Positions 35,273 through 43,688 of a stretch of DNA of 64,000 nucleotides are shown in pieces (positions within the stretch are counted from its first letter, which is position 1; the number at the start of each line of letters is the position of its first letter). The stretch is from Gemmatimonadaceae bacterium (GTDB lineage: Bacteria; Gemmatimonadota; Gemmatimonadetes; Gemmatimonadales; Gemmatimonadaceae): positions 1,209,192-1,273,191 of the forward strand of contig JAHBVT010000001.1 in NCBI GenBank assembly GCA_019637355.1. Reading direction: 5' to 3'. A program made the translations under genes and the position numbers. The notes beneath the pieces were generated by a model that was not told the DNA's origin, did no database searches, and saw nothing but the letters and a program-made list of their open reading frames with translations.

Positions 35273-35650
35273 TCAGGAGCGTGCGAGCGCGAAGCCGAGT
35301 GCGGCGGCGCCGACCGAGGCGACGACGCTCAGCGTCGCGTACGCCACCGCGCGCAACGGCGCGCCGGCGTGAAACAGCGAGACCGTCTCCAGCGAGAACG
35401 TCGAGAAGGTCGTGAATCCGCCCAGCAGGCCTACGCCGAGGAAGGCACGGAGTGCAGGTGAGGCGTCGGGGCGGTCGAATCCGGCGCCGGCCAGCGCGCC
35501 GAGCGCCAGCGAACCCAGCACGTTGATGGCGAGTGTGCTCCACGGCAGCGTGCCCGCCGCCACTGGCAGGAGGCGGCCGACGGAAAAACGGAGCAGCGAA
35601 CCGAAGGCGCCGCCGCCGGCGACGCCGAGGAGGATCGGGAGGGAGGGCAC
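35273..35650 (-). CDS. fluC: Fluoride channel FluC (CrcB)
   Basis: A 125-residue protein with four transmembrane helices that exports fluoride as a dual-topology dimer. The signatures GGGAFGSLLRFSVG, LAINVLGSLALG and LLGGFTTFSTFSLE (Phe-box and central Na+ site region) are all present. The GTG at 35650 gives the usual N terminus and length; the longer frame adds a Cys/Arg-rich stretch with no homology. I looked for a fluoride riboswitch upstream and did not see one. Confidence 0.9.
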   Translation of the reverse strand: MPSLPILLGVAGGGAFGSLLRFSVGRLLPVAAGTLPWSTLAINVLGSLALGALAGAGFDRPDASPALRAFLGVGLLGGFTTFSTFSLETVSLFHAGAPLRAVAYATLSVVASVGAAALGFALARS

Positions 35651-35772
35651 AGGGGAAATATGCAACCGACGCAGGCACCGAGCGGCACTCCCGCGACGCT
35701 GCTGACAGCACGCTGGCAGGAGGGGGTGGCGAGCCTTCTGGCACCACAACCACCTGTTTCAGGAGAGGAGAT

Positions 35773-36111
35773 ATGGAGACGCTGTGCATCGAAATGGCCC
35801 CGTTCACGCTCGCGCCCGGAACCTCGGAGGACCAACTCCTGGCGGCGTCGGATCGCCTGGAGCGCGAGTTCCTCGCGACCGCCGACGGATATCTGGGGCG
35901 CGCGCTGTCGCGGCTGCCGGACGGCCGATGGACCGACGTGGTGCTCTGGCGCTCGCGAGAGGCCGCGTACGCGGCAATGGGGCGAGTTCACGGCAGCGAG
36001 GCCTGCAACGCATACTTCGGGTGTATGGTCGCCGAGCACGCCGGCGCACCGGAGAACGGGGTGACGCTGCTCGCCGCGGCCCGGACATTCGGCGTGCTCC
36101 GCGGGCTCTGA
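35773..36111 (+). CDS. Small dimeric alpha/beta-barrel (ABM-like) protein
   Basis: A 112-residue protein resembling the antibiotic-biosynthesis-monooxygenase / ferredoxin-like small barrels. The pattern of a beta strand, the helix TSEDQLLAASDRLEREFLAT, then GYLGRALSRLPDGRWTDVVLWRSREAAYAAM is characteristic of such stress or oxidation proteins. A very strong AGGAGAGGAG ribosome-binding site precedes the ATG. It is followed after 27 bases by a WYL-type regulator, which may control it. Confidence 0.7.
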   Translation: METLCIEMAPFTLAPGTSEDQLLAASDRLEREFLATADGYLGRALSRLPDGRWTDVVLWRSREAAYAAMGRVHGSEACNAYFGCMVAEHAGAPENGVTLLAAARTFGVLRGL

Positions 36112-36138
36112 ACATCCACTCCCGTTGCGGAGGAAGAG

Positions 36139-36849
36139 TTGCGCCGTGCCGATCGACTGTACCGCATCACCGAGTACCTCCGCGGCCGTCGGCTCACGAC
36201 GGCCGCCTGGTTGGCCTCGCGGCTGGGGGTGTCGGTGCGTACCGTGTATCGCGACGTGGCGGACCTCTCTGCGTCCGGTGTGCCGGTCGTCGGCGAGGCG
36301 GGGGTCGGCTATGCACTCGCGCGGCGAATGGACCTGCCCCCATTGATGTTCACCCGCGACGAGTTGGAGGCGCTGGCGCTGGGCCTGCGCTTCACGCAGG
36401 CCGCCGCCGACGCGCCGATGCGAAGTGCCGCGGAGCGGGCCCAGGCCAAGATTCGCGCGGCGGTGCCGCGGGACCTCGCCGAGCGGATGCGCGAGACGCC
36501 GGCATTCGTCACGCGGCGCGACCCCGCGGTCTCGGCGCGACTGGCCGAGCTTCTCGCGGCGGTGGACGGCAGGCGGGTGCTGCGCCTCGATTACGCCGAT
36601 GCCAAGGGTGCCGTCACGCGGCGGAACGTGTGGCCCTTGGCCGCATTGTGCAGTGCGCTCGCGTGGACGGTGGTCGCGTGGTGTGAGCTCCGCGCGGCCT
36701 TTCGCGCCTTCCGCCTGGATCGGATTCGCAGCCTGACCCCGCTCGCACGCAGCTATCCCGTACAGCCGGGGCGCACGCTCCAGGACTACTTCAACCGGAT
36801 GCACGACGAGTATGGCCTCGCGCCGACCGACTTCGACCCCGAACGCTGA
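36139..36849 (+). CDS. YafY-type HTH transcriptional regulator with WYL domain
   Basis: A 236-residue protein with an N-terminal winged helix (RADRLYRITEYLR...GVSVRTVYRDVADL) and a C-terminal WYL-like sensor domain (from about residue 140). The start is TTG at 36139 with GGAGGA 4-10 bases upstream; no better ATG exists near. WYL regulators bind nucleic acids or nucleotides and often control adjacent stress or defence genes. Here the neighbours are the ABM-like gene and a DUF1905 gene, which suggests a small local regulon. Confidence 0.85.
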   Translation: MRRADRLYRITEYLRGRRLTTAAWLASRLGVSVRTVYRDVADLSASGVPVVGEAGVGYALARRMDLPPLMFTRDELEALALGLRFTQAAADAPMRSAAERAQAKIRAAVPRDLAERMRETPAFVTRRDPAVSARLAELLAAVDGRRVLRLDYADAKGAVTRRNVWPLAALCSALAWTVVAWCELRAAFRAFRLDRIRSLTPLARSYPVQPGRTLQDYFNRMHDEYGLAPTDFDPER

Positions 36850-37135
36850 GCGCTCCGCGCCGGGGTATGGCGGCCGCTTCGTGGCGCCGCTGTTCCGCTG
36901 GAGCGAAGGCAAGGGCGCCTGGTACTTCGTCCGCGTGCCGGACCGCCTCGCACCGTCCTCGACCCACGGCTGGGGCCGTGCCCCGGTCACCGCGACCGTC
37001 GACGGCAGGACCTGGGAGACGAGCGTCTGGCGCGAGAAGTCCGGACGCACGCTGCTCGCCGTGCCCAAGCATATCCGGGGCGCCAAGGACGACGGCGATC
37101 GCGTGACGGTGACGCTGCGGTACGCGGCGCTCTAG
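36812..37135 (+). CDS. DUF1905-family protein
   Basis: A 107-residue protein. From about residue 20 it matches the DUF1905 pattern: a strand with WYFVRVPDRL, then PVTATVDGRTWETSVWREKSGR, TLLAVPKHIR and a terminal RVTVTLRY strand. The function is unknown in the family. The ATG at 36812 lies inside the end of the regulator gene (38-base overlap), which suggests coupling. The first 18 residues are not conserved, so a later start is possible. Confidence 0.75.
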   Translation: MASRRPTSTPNAERSAPGYGGRFVAPLFRWSEGKGAWYFVRVPDRLAPSSTHGWGRAPVTATVDGRTWETSVWREKSGRTLLAVPKHIRGAKDDGDRVTVTLRYAAL

Positions 37136-37153
37136 CGCCGCATACCGCAGGGT

Positions 37154-37600
37154 TCACTCGATATAGAGCGAGTACGCCCCGCGCTCGCCGGCCCGGAACG
37201 ACGTCGCGCCGACGTAATAGGTCCCGGGCACGAGCTTGACCGTCAGCCACGAGTCCGTGGCCTCGCCGCCGTCGTCATCGTCCGCGACGAGCACGTCCCA
37301 CTCGTCGAAGAGCATCAGATAGGCGTCGAAGTCGTAGGACTCCATATAGAAATCCACCCACGTCGTGTGGTACACGCGCAGCTCGTAGTAGTCCACATAG
37401 CTCTGCGTGCCGTCATCCGTGGTGCAGTCCCAGGCGGTGAGCGCCGCGTGGGTCGTGGAGGGGCGCTGCACCCAGCGCGCGCGGCAGTCCGGCCCCTCGT
37501 CGACGATGACGGTCGACGGGCCGGTGAGGTCCACGCAGGCTGCGACCAGCGGCAGGGCGAGCGTGGCAAGAAAGGCGCGGAGTCGGGTGGCGGCACGCAT
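37154..37600 (-). CDS. Lipoprotein with PPC-like C-terminal domain
   Basis: A 148-residue protein. The signal peptide ends in a lipobox (LPLVAAC, Cys at residue 22), so it should be lipid-anchored. The rest is beta-rich and acidic: the text YELRVYHTTWVDFYMESYDFDAYLMLF... and PGTYYVGATSF resembles bacterial pre-peptidase C-terminal (PPC) domains. An AGGGGAGGA ribosome-binding site precedes the ATG. It lies downstream of the tRNA pair on the same strand. Confidence 0.75.
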   Translation of the reverse strand: MRAATRLRAFLATLALPLVAACVDLTGPSTVIVDEGPDCRARWVQRPSTTHAALTAWDCTTDDGTQSYVDYYELRVYHTTWVDFYMESYDFDAYLMLFDEWDVLVADDDDGGEATDSWLTVKLVPGTYYVGATSFRAGERGAYSLYIE

Positions 37601-37649
37601 CGGAGCGATCCTCCCCTTGGGGATGAAGTCGACTGCTCCGTGCTGCTAA

Positions 37650-37681
37650 CCCCACCTGCGGGAAAGGTCCCTGGGGTTCCC
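37650..37681 (-). repeat. Hairpin between tRNA-Leu and the lipoprotein gene
   Basis: AACCCCA (about 37649-37655) pairs with TGGGGTT (about 37673-37679), and GGGA/TCCC pairs inside. It could end the tRNA transcript, although no T-tract follows on the minus strand. Nothing else is seen in 37601-37723. Confidence 0.4.
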
Positions 37682-37723
37682 GGGTTCCCGCGGCGGCCAA
37701 TCCCGAGGGACGGGGCACCGCAA

Positions 37724-37810
37724 TGCCGGGGGTGGGAATCGAACCCACACGGGGGTTGCCCCCCAAGGGATTTTAAGTCCCTCGCGTCTCGCCAATTTCG
37801 CCACCCCGGC
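37724..37810 (-). tRNA. tRNA-Leu (anticodon UAA)
   Basis: On the minus strand the 87-base sequence folds as a cloverleaf with a long variable arm. The acceptor stem is GCCGGGG/CCCCGGC, the anticodon stem-loop is AGGGA-CTTAAAA-TCCCT (anticodon TAA), the variable arm is GGGGGGCAACCCCC-like and the T arm contains GGTTCGATTCC. CCA is not encoded. It is the second gene of a tRNA pair. Confidence 0.95.
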
Positions 37811-37869
37811 AACGCAAGACGGGAGCGGCCCCGGAGGGCGCTCCCGTCAGTCCTGCGCTCGATGCTCAG

Positions 37870-37942
37870 AGCGGGAAACGGGACTCGAACCCGCGACCCC
37901 AACCTTGGCAAGGTTGTGCTCTACCAACTGAGCTATTCCCGC
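37870..37942 (-). tRNA. tRNA-Gly (anticodon GCC)
   Basis: A 73-base cloverleaf on the minus strand: acceptor GCGGGAA, D arm AGCTCAGTTGGTAGAGC, anticodon stem-loop CAACC-TTGCCAA-GGTTG (anticodon GCC), T arm GCGGGTTCGAGTCCCGT, discriminator U as expected for tRNA-Gly. CCA is not encoded. It lies 59 bases upstream of tRNA-Leu. Confidence 0.96.
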
Positions 37943-37951
37943 GTGCTGAAC

Positions 37952-37980
37952 AGAATAGCCAGTGCGGGCGCAGGCTACAA
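37952..37980 (-). promoter_or_regulatory. tRNA operon promoter
   Basis: On the minus strand: -35 TTGTAG (37980-37975), a 17-base spacer, -10 TATTCT (37957-37952). The predicted start is a few bases before the tRNA-Gly 5' end at 37942. Confidence 0.7.
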
Positions 37981-37986
37981 GTCGCG

Positions 37987-38499
37987 TCAGAGGTACCGCG
38001 CCACCGACATCCCGACGGCGGCAAACGCCAGTAGCCAGATTGCCGAGGCCGAGGCCAGCCCGGCGCGCCGCTGGAGCTTGCCCAACTGCGCGCGGGTTCG
38101 CGCCGCGTCCTCCTCCGACATTCCGGGCAACTGCGCGGCCAGGCCCGCCGCCTTGAGGCCGGCCGGACGGGCAATCGCGAGCGCGACCAAGAATGCGACG
38201 ATGCTCGCCAGCCCGGCGGCCGCATATGTGTGCCCCATCCGCGTGTGGAAGTAATGCGCCGAGAACCCGCCCGAGACGATCCACATCAGCCGGATGCCGC
38301 TGAGCATCGTCGCGACGGCGACCAAGGGCAGCACGGTGAACAGCTTCCGGCGCTGCATCTCGGCGAGGATCGGGCCGGCGGCCGGGCCGGCCTTGGCGAG
38401 GGCTGGCGTGATGAACAGCGCCGCATAGATGCCGCCGCCGGCCCAGAAGATGCCGCCGCAGACGTGGACGAGCCGCAGGACCAGCAGTTCGATGGACAT
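37987..38499 (-). CDS. Four-helix membrane protein (CopD/DUF2269-like)
   Basis: A 170-residue protein with four hydrophobic helices (about 5-30, 50-75, 90-112, 148-168). The N terminus MSIELLVLRLVHVCGGIFWAGG, with conserved His and Trp, resembles CopD-like or DUF2269 membrane proteins. I cannot assign a function. It is divergent from the M20 peptidase gene, and its 3' end is next to the tRNA promoter. Confidence 0.65.
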   Translation of the reverse strand: MSIELLVLRLVHVCGGIFWAGGGIYAALFITPALAKAGPAAGPILAEMQRRKLFTVLPLVAVATMLSGIRLMWIVSGGFSAHYFHTRMGHTYAAAGLASIVAFLVALAIARPAGLKAAGLAAQLPGMSEEDAARTRAQLGKLQRRAGLASASAIWLLAFAAVGMSVARYL

Positions 38500-38561
38500 T
38501 GTCTCGGGGGGAGGGGTGTGCTCTGCAAGAGTGGCGCAACAAAGAGTAACTTTGGGCGTCT

Positions 38562-39566
38562 ATGACCGCATCTGCCGACGTCGTCGCGCTCGCCGCCGAA
38601 CTGCTCGCCATCCCCTCTACTACCCGCGACGAAGGCGCGGCGGTGGACTTCGTGGCGCGCTGGCTGGTGGCCCGCGACTGGAACGTCACGGTGCAGGAAG
38701 TCACGCCCGGGCGCGGCAACATCTGGGCGTCGCGCAAGGGCGGGGGCGTCACGCTCTCCACGCACCTGGACACGGTGCCGCCCTACGTGCCGCCGCGCCG
38801 CGAGGACGGCCGGCTCTACGGCCGCGGCGCCTGCGACGCCAAGGGCATCGCCGCCGCGATGATGGTCGCCGCCGACCGTCTCGTCGCTGCGGGCGAGGAG
38901 CGCGTGGACCTGCTCTTCGTCGTCGGCGAGGAGCGCGGCTCCGACGGCGCGCGCCTCGCCAACCAACTGCCGGCCACCTCGAAGTGGCTGATCAACGGCG
39001 AGCCCACCGAGTCGGTGCTCGCCTCGGGCTGCAAGGGCGCGCTGCGCGTCATCGTGCGCACCACGGGGCGCGAGGCCCACTCCGCCTACGCGCACCTCGG
39101 CCAGAGCGCCATCACGCCGATGCTCGAACTGCTGCAGGAACTTCCCCAGCTCAAGCTGCCGGCAGACCCCGTCCTCGGTCCCAGCACCGTGAACGTCGGC
39201 ATCATCCGCGGCGGCACGGAGGCGAACATCGTCCCCGGCGCCTGCGAAGCCGAGATGATGGTGCGCCTCGTCGGCGACGTCGCCGAGGTCAAGAAGATCC
39301 TCAAGCCCTGGGCCAAGGGACGTGCCGAACTCGAGTTCGGCTCGCACATTCCGGCGCAGCACTTTCACACCGTGCCCGGTTTCGACACCGCCCCGATGGC
39401 CTACACCAGCGACATCCCTCTGCTCGGCAACTGGGGCACGCCGCTGCTCTTCGGTCCCGGCTCCATCCACGTGGCGCACACGCCGGAGGAGCACATTGAG
39501 GAAGCGGAGTTGAAGCAAAGTGTTGAGAGCTACGTGAAGCTGGTGAAGCACTTACTCGACGGATGA
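38562..39566 (+). CDS. M20-family amidohydrolase (candidate succinyl-diaminopimelate desuccinylase)
   Basis: A 334-residue zinc peptidase-like enzyme. Metal ligands and catalytic residues are seen in STHLDTVPP, GRGACDAKG, VVGEERGSD and the dimerisation-domain text GREAHSAYAHLGQSA; the last ligand is in HVAHTPEEH. ArgE, DapE and LysK share this layout. The gene stands directly before asd-lysC-dapB-dapA-dapD, a succinylase-type lysine set that otherwise lacks dapE, so DapE is the best guess. The final Asp-Gly-stop is supplied by the 23-nt repeat. TAACTT (38547) is a -10 candidate. Confidence 0.8.
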   Translation: MTASADVVALAAELLAIPSTTRDEGAAVDFVARWLVARDWNVTVQEVTPGRGNIWASRKGGGVTLSTHLDTVPPYVPPRREDGRLYGRGACDAKGIAAAMMVAADRLVAAGEERVDLLFVVGEERGSDGARLANQLPATSKWLINGEPTESVLASGCKGALRVIVRTTGREAHSAYAHLGQSAITPMLELLQELPQLKLPADPVLGPSTVNVGIIRGGTEANIVPGACEAEMMVRLVGDVAEVKKILKPWAKGRAELEFGSHIPAQHFHTVPGFDTAPMAYTSDIPLLGNWGTPLLFGPGSIHVAHTPEEHIEEAELKQSVESYVKLVKHLLDG

Positions 39567-39641
39567 CGAATGACGGACGCGTGATACGCGAACGCGTCAG
39601 CCTCGTCGCGCCTGTCTAGCATCCGTCATCCGTCATCCGTC
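39558..39641. repeat. Inverted pair of 23-nt repeats
   Basis: A variant copy at 39558-39580 (spanning the upstream stop codon) and an exact reverse-complement copy at 39619-39641 form a 23-bp stem with few mismatches. An inner GACGCGT/ACGCGTC pair lies at about 39577-39599. It could act as a bidirectional or Rho-assisted terminator. Confidence 0.85.
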
Positions 39642-39643
39642 CG

Positions 39644-39677
39644 TACTCAAGTCTCCCGTCTCAAGTCTCCTGTCTCA
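39644..39677. repeat. GTCTCAAGTCTC-type direct repeats
   Basis: Three imperfect direct repeats of the unit CTCAAGTCTCC / TGTCTCAA lie just before the asd GTG. The same unit makes the arms of the hairpin at 62816-62882. Confidence 0.65.
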
Positions 39678-39680
39678 ACC

Positions 39681-40757
39681 GTGTCCGATCCCAGACTCCC
39701 CGTTGCCATCCTTGGCGCCACCGGCGCCGTCGGCCAGACCTTCGTCCGGTTGCTGGCCGGCCATCCGTGGTTCCGCCTGGCCGAGGTCGCGGCCTCGGAC
39801 CGCTCGGCGGGCAAGCGCTATGAGGATGCGACGAAGTGGATCGAGGGCACGATGCCGGCGGAGGTCAAGGACCTCGTCGTTACCACTTGCGACCCCGCCG
39901 AGGTGAAGTCGAAGGTCGTGTTCTCGGCGATGGATGCCGTCGCGGCGGAGACGGTGGAGCCGGCCTTCGCGGCGGCGGGACGCTTCGTGCTCAGCAACAC
40001 CAAGACCTTCCGGATGACCGAGGACGTCCCCCTCGTCATCCCAGAGGTGAACGCCAACCACCTCGCGTTGCTCGACGCGCAGCGGGCCCGCGGCTGGAGC
40101 GGCGGCGTCGTCACCAACGCCAACTGCGCTGCCATCGCCGCGACGATGGCGCTGGCGCCGCTGCACGAGCGCTTCGGCCTCACCGAGCTCTTCATCGCGA
40201 CGATGCAGGCGGTGAGCGGGGCGGGGTACCCGGGCGTGCCGTCGCTGGACATCCTCGGCAACGTCATCCCCTACATCGGCGGCGACGAAGAGGGCAAGAT
40301 CGAGCGCGAGATGCAGAAGATGCTCGGCACCCTCGAAGGCACGCGCATCGCCGAGGCGCCGTTCGTGGTGAGCGCGCACGCCAACCGCGTGCCGGTCGAG
40401 CACGGCCACACGGTGGTGATGTCGGCCAAGTTCCGGCAGAAGCCGAGCCCCAGCGAAGCCATCGCGGTGATCCGCAATTGGCAGGGCGAGGTGGCATCGC
40501 TCAGGCTGCCGAGTTCCCCAGCGCGTCCACTGGTGCTCGCCGAGCAGCCGGACCGACCGCAGCCGCGCCGCGACGTCCAGCTCGGCAACGGGATGACCGT
40601 CACCGTCGGCCGCGTGCGCGAAGATGCGATCTTCCATCTCAAGCTCGTCGCGATGGGCCACAACACCATCCGCGGCGCCGCGGGCGGCGCGGTGCTCAAC
40701 GCCGAAGTGCTCGCGACCACCGGGCGCTTGGGCTGGACCCCGCCAGGCCGCCGATGA
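39681..40757 (+). CDS. asd: Aspartate-semialdehyde dehydrogenase (archaeal/fungal-type sequence)
   Basis: A 358-residue NADP enzyme reducing aspartyl phosphate to the semialdehyde, the branch point to lysine, threonine and methionine. N-terminal Rossmann GATGAVGQ; catalytic Cys149 in VTNANCAAIAA; the text FIATMQAVSGAGYPG and SAHANRVPVEHGHT follows. The overall wording matches the archaeal/fungal subtype rather than the common bacterial one. The start is GTG at 39681. The stop overlaps the lysC ATG by 4 bases. Confidence 0.94.
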   Translation: MSDPRLPVAILGATGAVGQTFVRLLAGHPWFRLAEVAASDRSAGKRYEDATKWIEGTMPAEVKDLVVTTCDPAEVKSKVVFSAMDAVAAETVEPAFAAAGRFVLSNTKTFRMTEDVPLVIPEVNANHLALLDAQRARGWSGGVVTNANCAAIAATMALAPLHERFGLTELFIATMQAVSGAGYPGVPSLDILGNVIPYIGGDEEGKIEREMQKMLGTLEGTRIAEAPFVVSAHANRVPVEHGHTVVMSAKFRQKPSPSEAIAVIRNWQGEVASLRLPSSPARPLVLAEQPDRPQPRRDVQLGNGMTVTVGRVREDAIFHLKLVAMGHNTIRGAAGGAVLNAEVLATTGRLGWTPPGRR

Positions 40758-42109
40758 TTGTCTGCAAGTTCGGCGGGACCTCGGTCGGCGACGCCGGCGC
40801 CATCGCGCGCACGGTGGGCATCGTGCGCAGCAAGCTGGAGCGCGAGCCCGTGGTAGTGGTCTCGGCGCTGGCCGGCACGACGAACCGCTTGATTGAACTC
40901 GCCGAGCAGGCGGCCAAGGGCGAACTCATCGTCGCGCTGGCGATCTGCGAAGAACTGCGCACGCGGCACCTCGAGACCATCGCCGAACTCCTCGGCGGCG
41001 ACGCGGCGCACGATGACGTGGCGGCCGAGACGGCCGCGATGTTCGACGAACTCGCGCACCTCGCCGAGGCGCTCTCGGTGCTCGGTGACCTGACGCCGCG
41101 CTCGCACGACGCCGTCGCATCGATGGGCGAGCGCCTCTCGGCGCCGATCGTCGCCGCTGCGATGGCGAAGGCAGGCATACCCGCGGTGTACGTGGATGCC
41201 CGCCGCGTGATGGTCACCAGCGAGGACTTCGGCCGCGCCGAGCCGCTGGCTGACGACATCGCCATCGCCTGCCGCGCGACCATCGCGCCGCTGTTGCGCG
41301 AGGGCAAGGTGCCGGTGCTCGGCGGGTACATCGGCGCCACGCGCGCCGGCGTCACCAGCACGCTGGGTCGCGGCGGCTCCGACTACTCGGCCTCGCTCTT
41401 CGGCGCGGCGATGGAAGCCGAGGCCATCGAGATCTGGACCGACGTGGACGGGATGCTCACCGCCGACCCGCGCGTCGTGAGCGGCGCGCAGCTCATCGGG
41501 CACATCCGCTTCGACGAAGCCGCTGAGCTCGCGAACTTCGGTGCCAAGGTGCTGCACCCCAACACCATCGCGCCGGCCGTGCGCCGGGGCATCCCGGTGT
41601 TCGTGTTCAACTCGCACAAGCCGCAGGGCACCGGGACACGCATCACCTTCGACGCGCCGCGCACGCCCGTGCGCGCCATCGCCGGCAAGACGCGCACGGT
41701 GGTCGTGAAGATCCGTTCGCCACGAATGCTCGCCACCCCCGGCGCGCTGCGAAAGATCTTCGAGGTCTTCGAGCGCAACCGCACGTCGGTGGACGTGGTC
41801 GCGACCTCCGAGGTGAGCGTCAGCGTGACCGTCGACGACGACCAGCATCTCGACGCCGTCGTCGCACAGCTCAGCGCCTTCGGCGACGTGGCGGTGGAGC
41901 GCCAGCGCGGCATCGTGGCACTCGTCGGCGCCGGACTCGGCGAACACACCGCCACGATGGCCCGCGCCCTTTCCGCGCTCGGCGACCTGCGCTTGCATAT
42001 GGTCTCGCTCTCGGCCACTGGCATCAACCTCACCCTCATCGTGGACGGCGACCAAGTGAACGAAGCGATGCGTCGCCTGCACGCGGCCTTCTTCGGCGGA
42101 GCGGCCTGA
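40754..42109 (+). CDS. lysC: Aspartokinase
   Basis: A 451-residue kinase catalysing the first step of the aspartate pathway. The N terminus MIVCKFGGTSVGDAG carries the KFGGTS motif; the catalytic domain ends near residue 290; two ACT domains (about 310-445) bind feedback inhibitors (for example VKIRSPRMLATPGALRKIF). It is the long, monofunctional form without homoserine dehydrogenase. Overlaps: asd by 4 bases and dapB by 1 base (TGATG). Confidence 0.95.
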   Translation: MIVCKFGGTSVGDAGAIARTVGIVRSKLEREPVVVVSALAGTTNRLIELAEQAAKGELIVALAICEELRTRHLETIAELLGGDAAHDDVAAETAAMFDELAHLAEALSVLGDLTPRSHDAVASMGERLSAPIVAAAMAKAGIPAVYVDARRVMVTSEDFGRAEPLADDIAIACRATIAPLLREGKVPVLGGYIGATRAGVTSTLGRGGSDYSASLFGAAMEAEAIEIWTDVDGMLTADPRVVSGAQLIGHIRFDEAAELANFGAKVLHPNTIAPAVRRGIPVFVFNSHKPQGTGTRITFDAPRTPVRAIAGKTRTVVVKIRSPRMLATPGALRKIFEVFERNRTSVDVVATSEVSVSVTVDDDQHLDAVVAQLSAFGDVAVERQRGIVALVGAGLGEHTATMARALSALGDLRLHMVSLSATGINLTLIVDGDQVNEAMRRLHAAFFGGAA

Positions 42110-42804
42110 TGACCAAGCTGGCGATCCTCGGGACGGGGAAGATGGGAGCATTGCTCGCCCAGCTTGCCCCGGCGCAGGGCTTCACTGTGGTGGCGCAGCT
42201 CGGCGAGACCGAGACGCGCCAGGGCCTCAGCGCGGCGCTGCTCGCCGGCGCGCAGGTGGCAATCGAGTTCACGGTCCCGACGGCGGCGGCCGGGCTCGTG
42301 CGTGCCTGCGCCGACCTTGGGGTTCCGGTTGTCAGCGGCACCACCGGCTGGGACGCCGAGCGCGCGACGGTCGAGACCTTCGTACGCAGCTCGCGCGGCG
42401 CGCTGCTCTGGGCGCCCAACTTCGCGCTGGGAGTGCATCTCTTTGCGAAGGTGGTGGAGGAGGCCGCACGACGCTTCGCCAACGAGCGCGCCGGCTTCGA
42501 TGCACACTTGGTGGAGACGCATCACGCCAAGAAGCTCGACGCCCCGAGTGGCACCGCGCGGATGCTCGCGACCGTCGCGTCGCGCGCCCGCGGCAAGGAC
42601 GTGCCGGTGACCAGCATCCGCACCGGGCAGGTGCCGGGCACGCACGAGTTCGTCTTTGACGCCGCCTTCGAGCAGGTGCGCGTGGTCCACGAGGCCCGCG
42701 ACCGACGCGTGTTCGCGTCCGGCGCACTCGCCGCCGCGGCCTGGCTCGTCGGCAAGCGCGGCGTCTTCACGCTGGATGACTTCCTGGGAGACGTGATCCG
42801 ATGA
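42109..42804 (+). CDS. dapB: 4-Hydroxy-tetrahydrodipicolinate reductase
   Basis: A 231-residue NAD(P)H enzyme reducing hydroxy-tetrahydrodipicolinate. The N-terminal GTGKMG Rossmann motif (shortened compared with E. coli, 273 residues) and the catalytic ETHHAKKLDAPSGTA motif are present. The text SGTTGW and NFALGVHLF is typical. It lies between lysC and dapA with overlapping ends. Confidence 0.94.
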   Translation: MTKLAILGTGKMGALLAQLAPAQGFTVVAQLGETETRQGLSAALLAGAQVAIEFTVPTAAAGLVRACADLGVPVVSGTTGWDAERATVETFVRSSRGALLWAPNFALGVHLFAKVVEEAARRFANERAGFDAHLVETHHAKKLDAPSGTARMLATVASRARGKDVPVTSIRTGQVPGTHEFVFDAAFEQVRVVHEARDRRVFASGALAAAAWLVGKRGVFTLDDFLGDVIR

Positions 42805-43688
42805 CCGTAGCGCTCCGTGGCGCGATCACCGCGCTGGTCACCCCGTTCAACGCCGACGGCTCGCTGGACGAAGCGGCGCTGGCGAAGCTCGTTGAATGGC
42901 AGATCGCCGAAGGCATCCACGGGCTCGTCCCGGTCGGGTCCACCGGCGAAGCCGTCACGCTCTCCCTCGCCGAGCGCGAACGCGTCGTGCGGATCGTCGC
43001 CGAGGCGGCCAAGGGCCGCGTGCCGGTGATCGCCGGCGCCGGCTCCAACGACACCGCTGCCGCCATCGAGGCCTCGAAGGTGCTGGGCAAGGCCGGCGCC
43101 ACGCACCTGCTGCACGTCTCGCCGATGTACAACAAGCCGCCCCAGCGGGGCATCGTCGCGCACTTCACCGCCGTCGCCGACGCCTCGCCGCTGCCGATCG
43201 TGCTCTACAACGTGCCCGGCCGCACCGGCAGCAATATGACCGCCGAGACGACCCTGGCTCTCGCCGAGCACGCCAACATCTGCGCAGTGAAGGAAGCCAG
43301 CGGCAACACCGGGCAGATCGACGCCATCCTCCGCGGACGCCCCGAAGGCTTCGGCGTGCTCAGCGGTGATGACGGCCTCACGCTGGCCGTGATGGCAGCC
43401 GGCGGCGACGGCGTGATCTCGGTGATCTCCAACGCCGTGCCGAAGCTCTGCGCGCAGCTCACCGACGCACTGGCCGCCAGCGACCTCAAGACCGCCAGCC
43501 TCATTCATCACCGGCTCGCGCCGCTGGTGGACGCCGCGTTCATCGAGAGCAATCCGATCCCGATGAAAGCCGCGCTGGCGATGATGGGCAAGATGCGCAA
43601 CGTGCTCCGCCTCCCGCTGGTCCCGCTCGACGCCAAGCACGAGGCGCGGATGTCCGCCGCGCTGCGCATCGCGGGGGTGGCGCTGTGA
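42801..43688 (+). CDS. dapA: 4-Hydroxy-tetrahydrodipicolinate synthase
   Basis: A 295-residue aldolase condensing pyruvate and aspartate semialdehyde. The signatures [21 protein letters not shown] (catalytic Tyr) and AVKEASGN (Schiff-base Lys) are all intact. The ATG overlaps the dapB stop by 4 bases; the stop overlaps the dapD GTG by 4 bases. Confidence 0.96.
   Translation: MTVALRGAITALVTPFNADGSLDEAALAKLVEWQIAEGIHGLVPVGSTGEAVTLSLAERERVVRIVAEAAKGRVPVIAGAGSNDTAAAIEASKVLGKAGATHLLHVSPMYNKPPQRGIVAHFTAVADASPLPIVLYNVPGRTGSNMTAETTLALAEHANICAVKEASGNTGQIDAILRGRPEGFGVLSGDDGLTLAVMAAGGDGVISVISNAVPKLCAQLTDALAASDLKTASLIHHRLAPLVDAAFIESNPIPMKAALAMMGKMRNVLRLPLVPLDAKHEARMSAALRIAGVAL

Noticed and set aside
35651-35772. 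Fluoride riboswitch upstream of fluC
   Set aside because: I looked for the conserved pseudoknot wording on the minus strand and did not find it.
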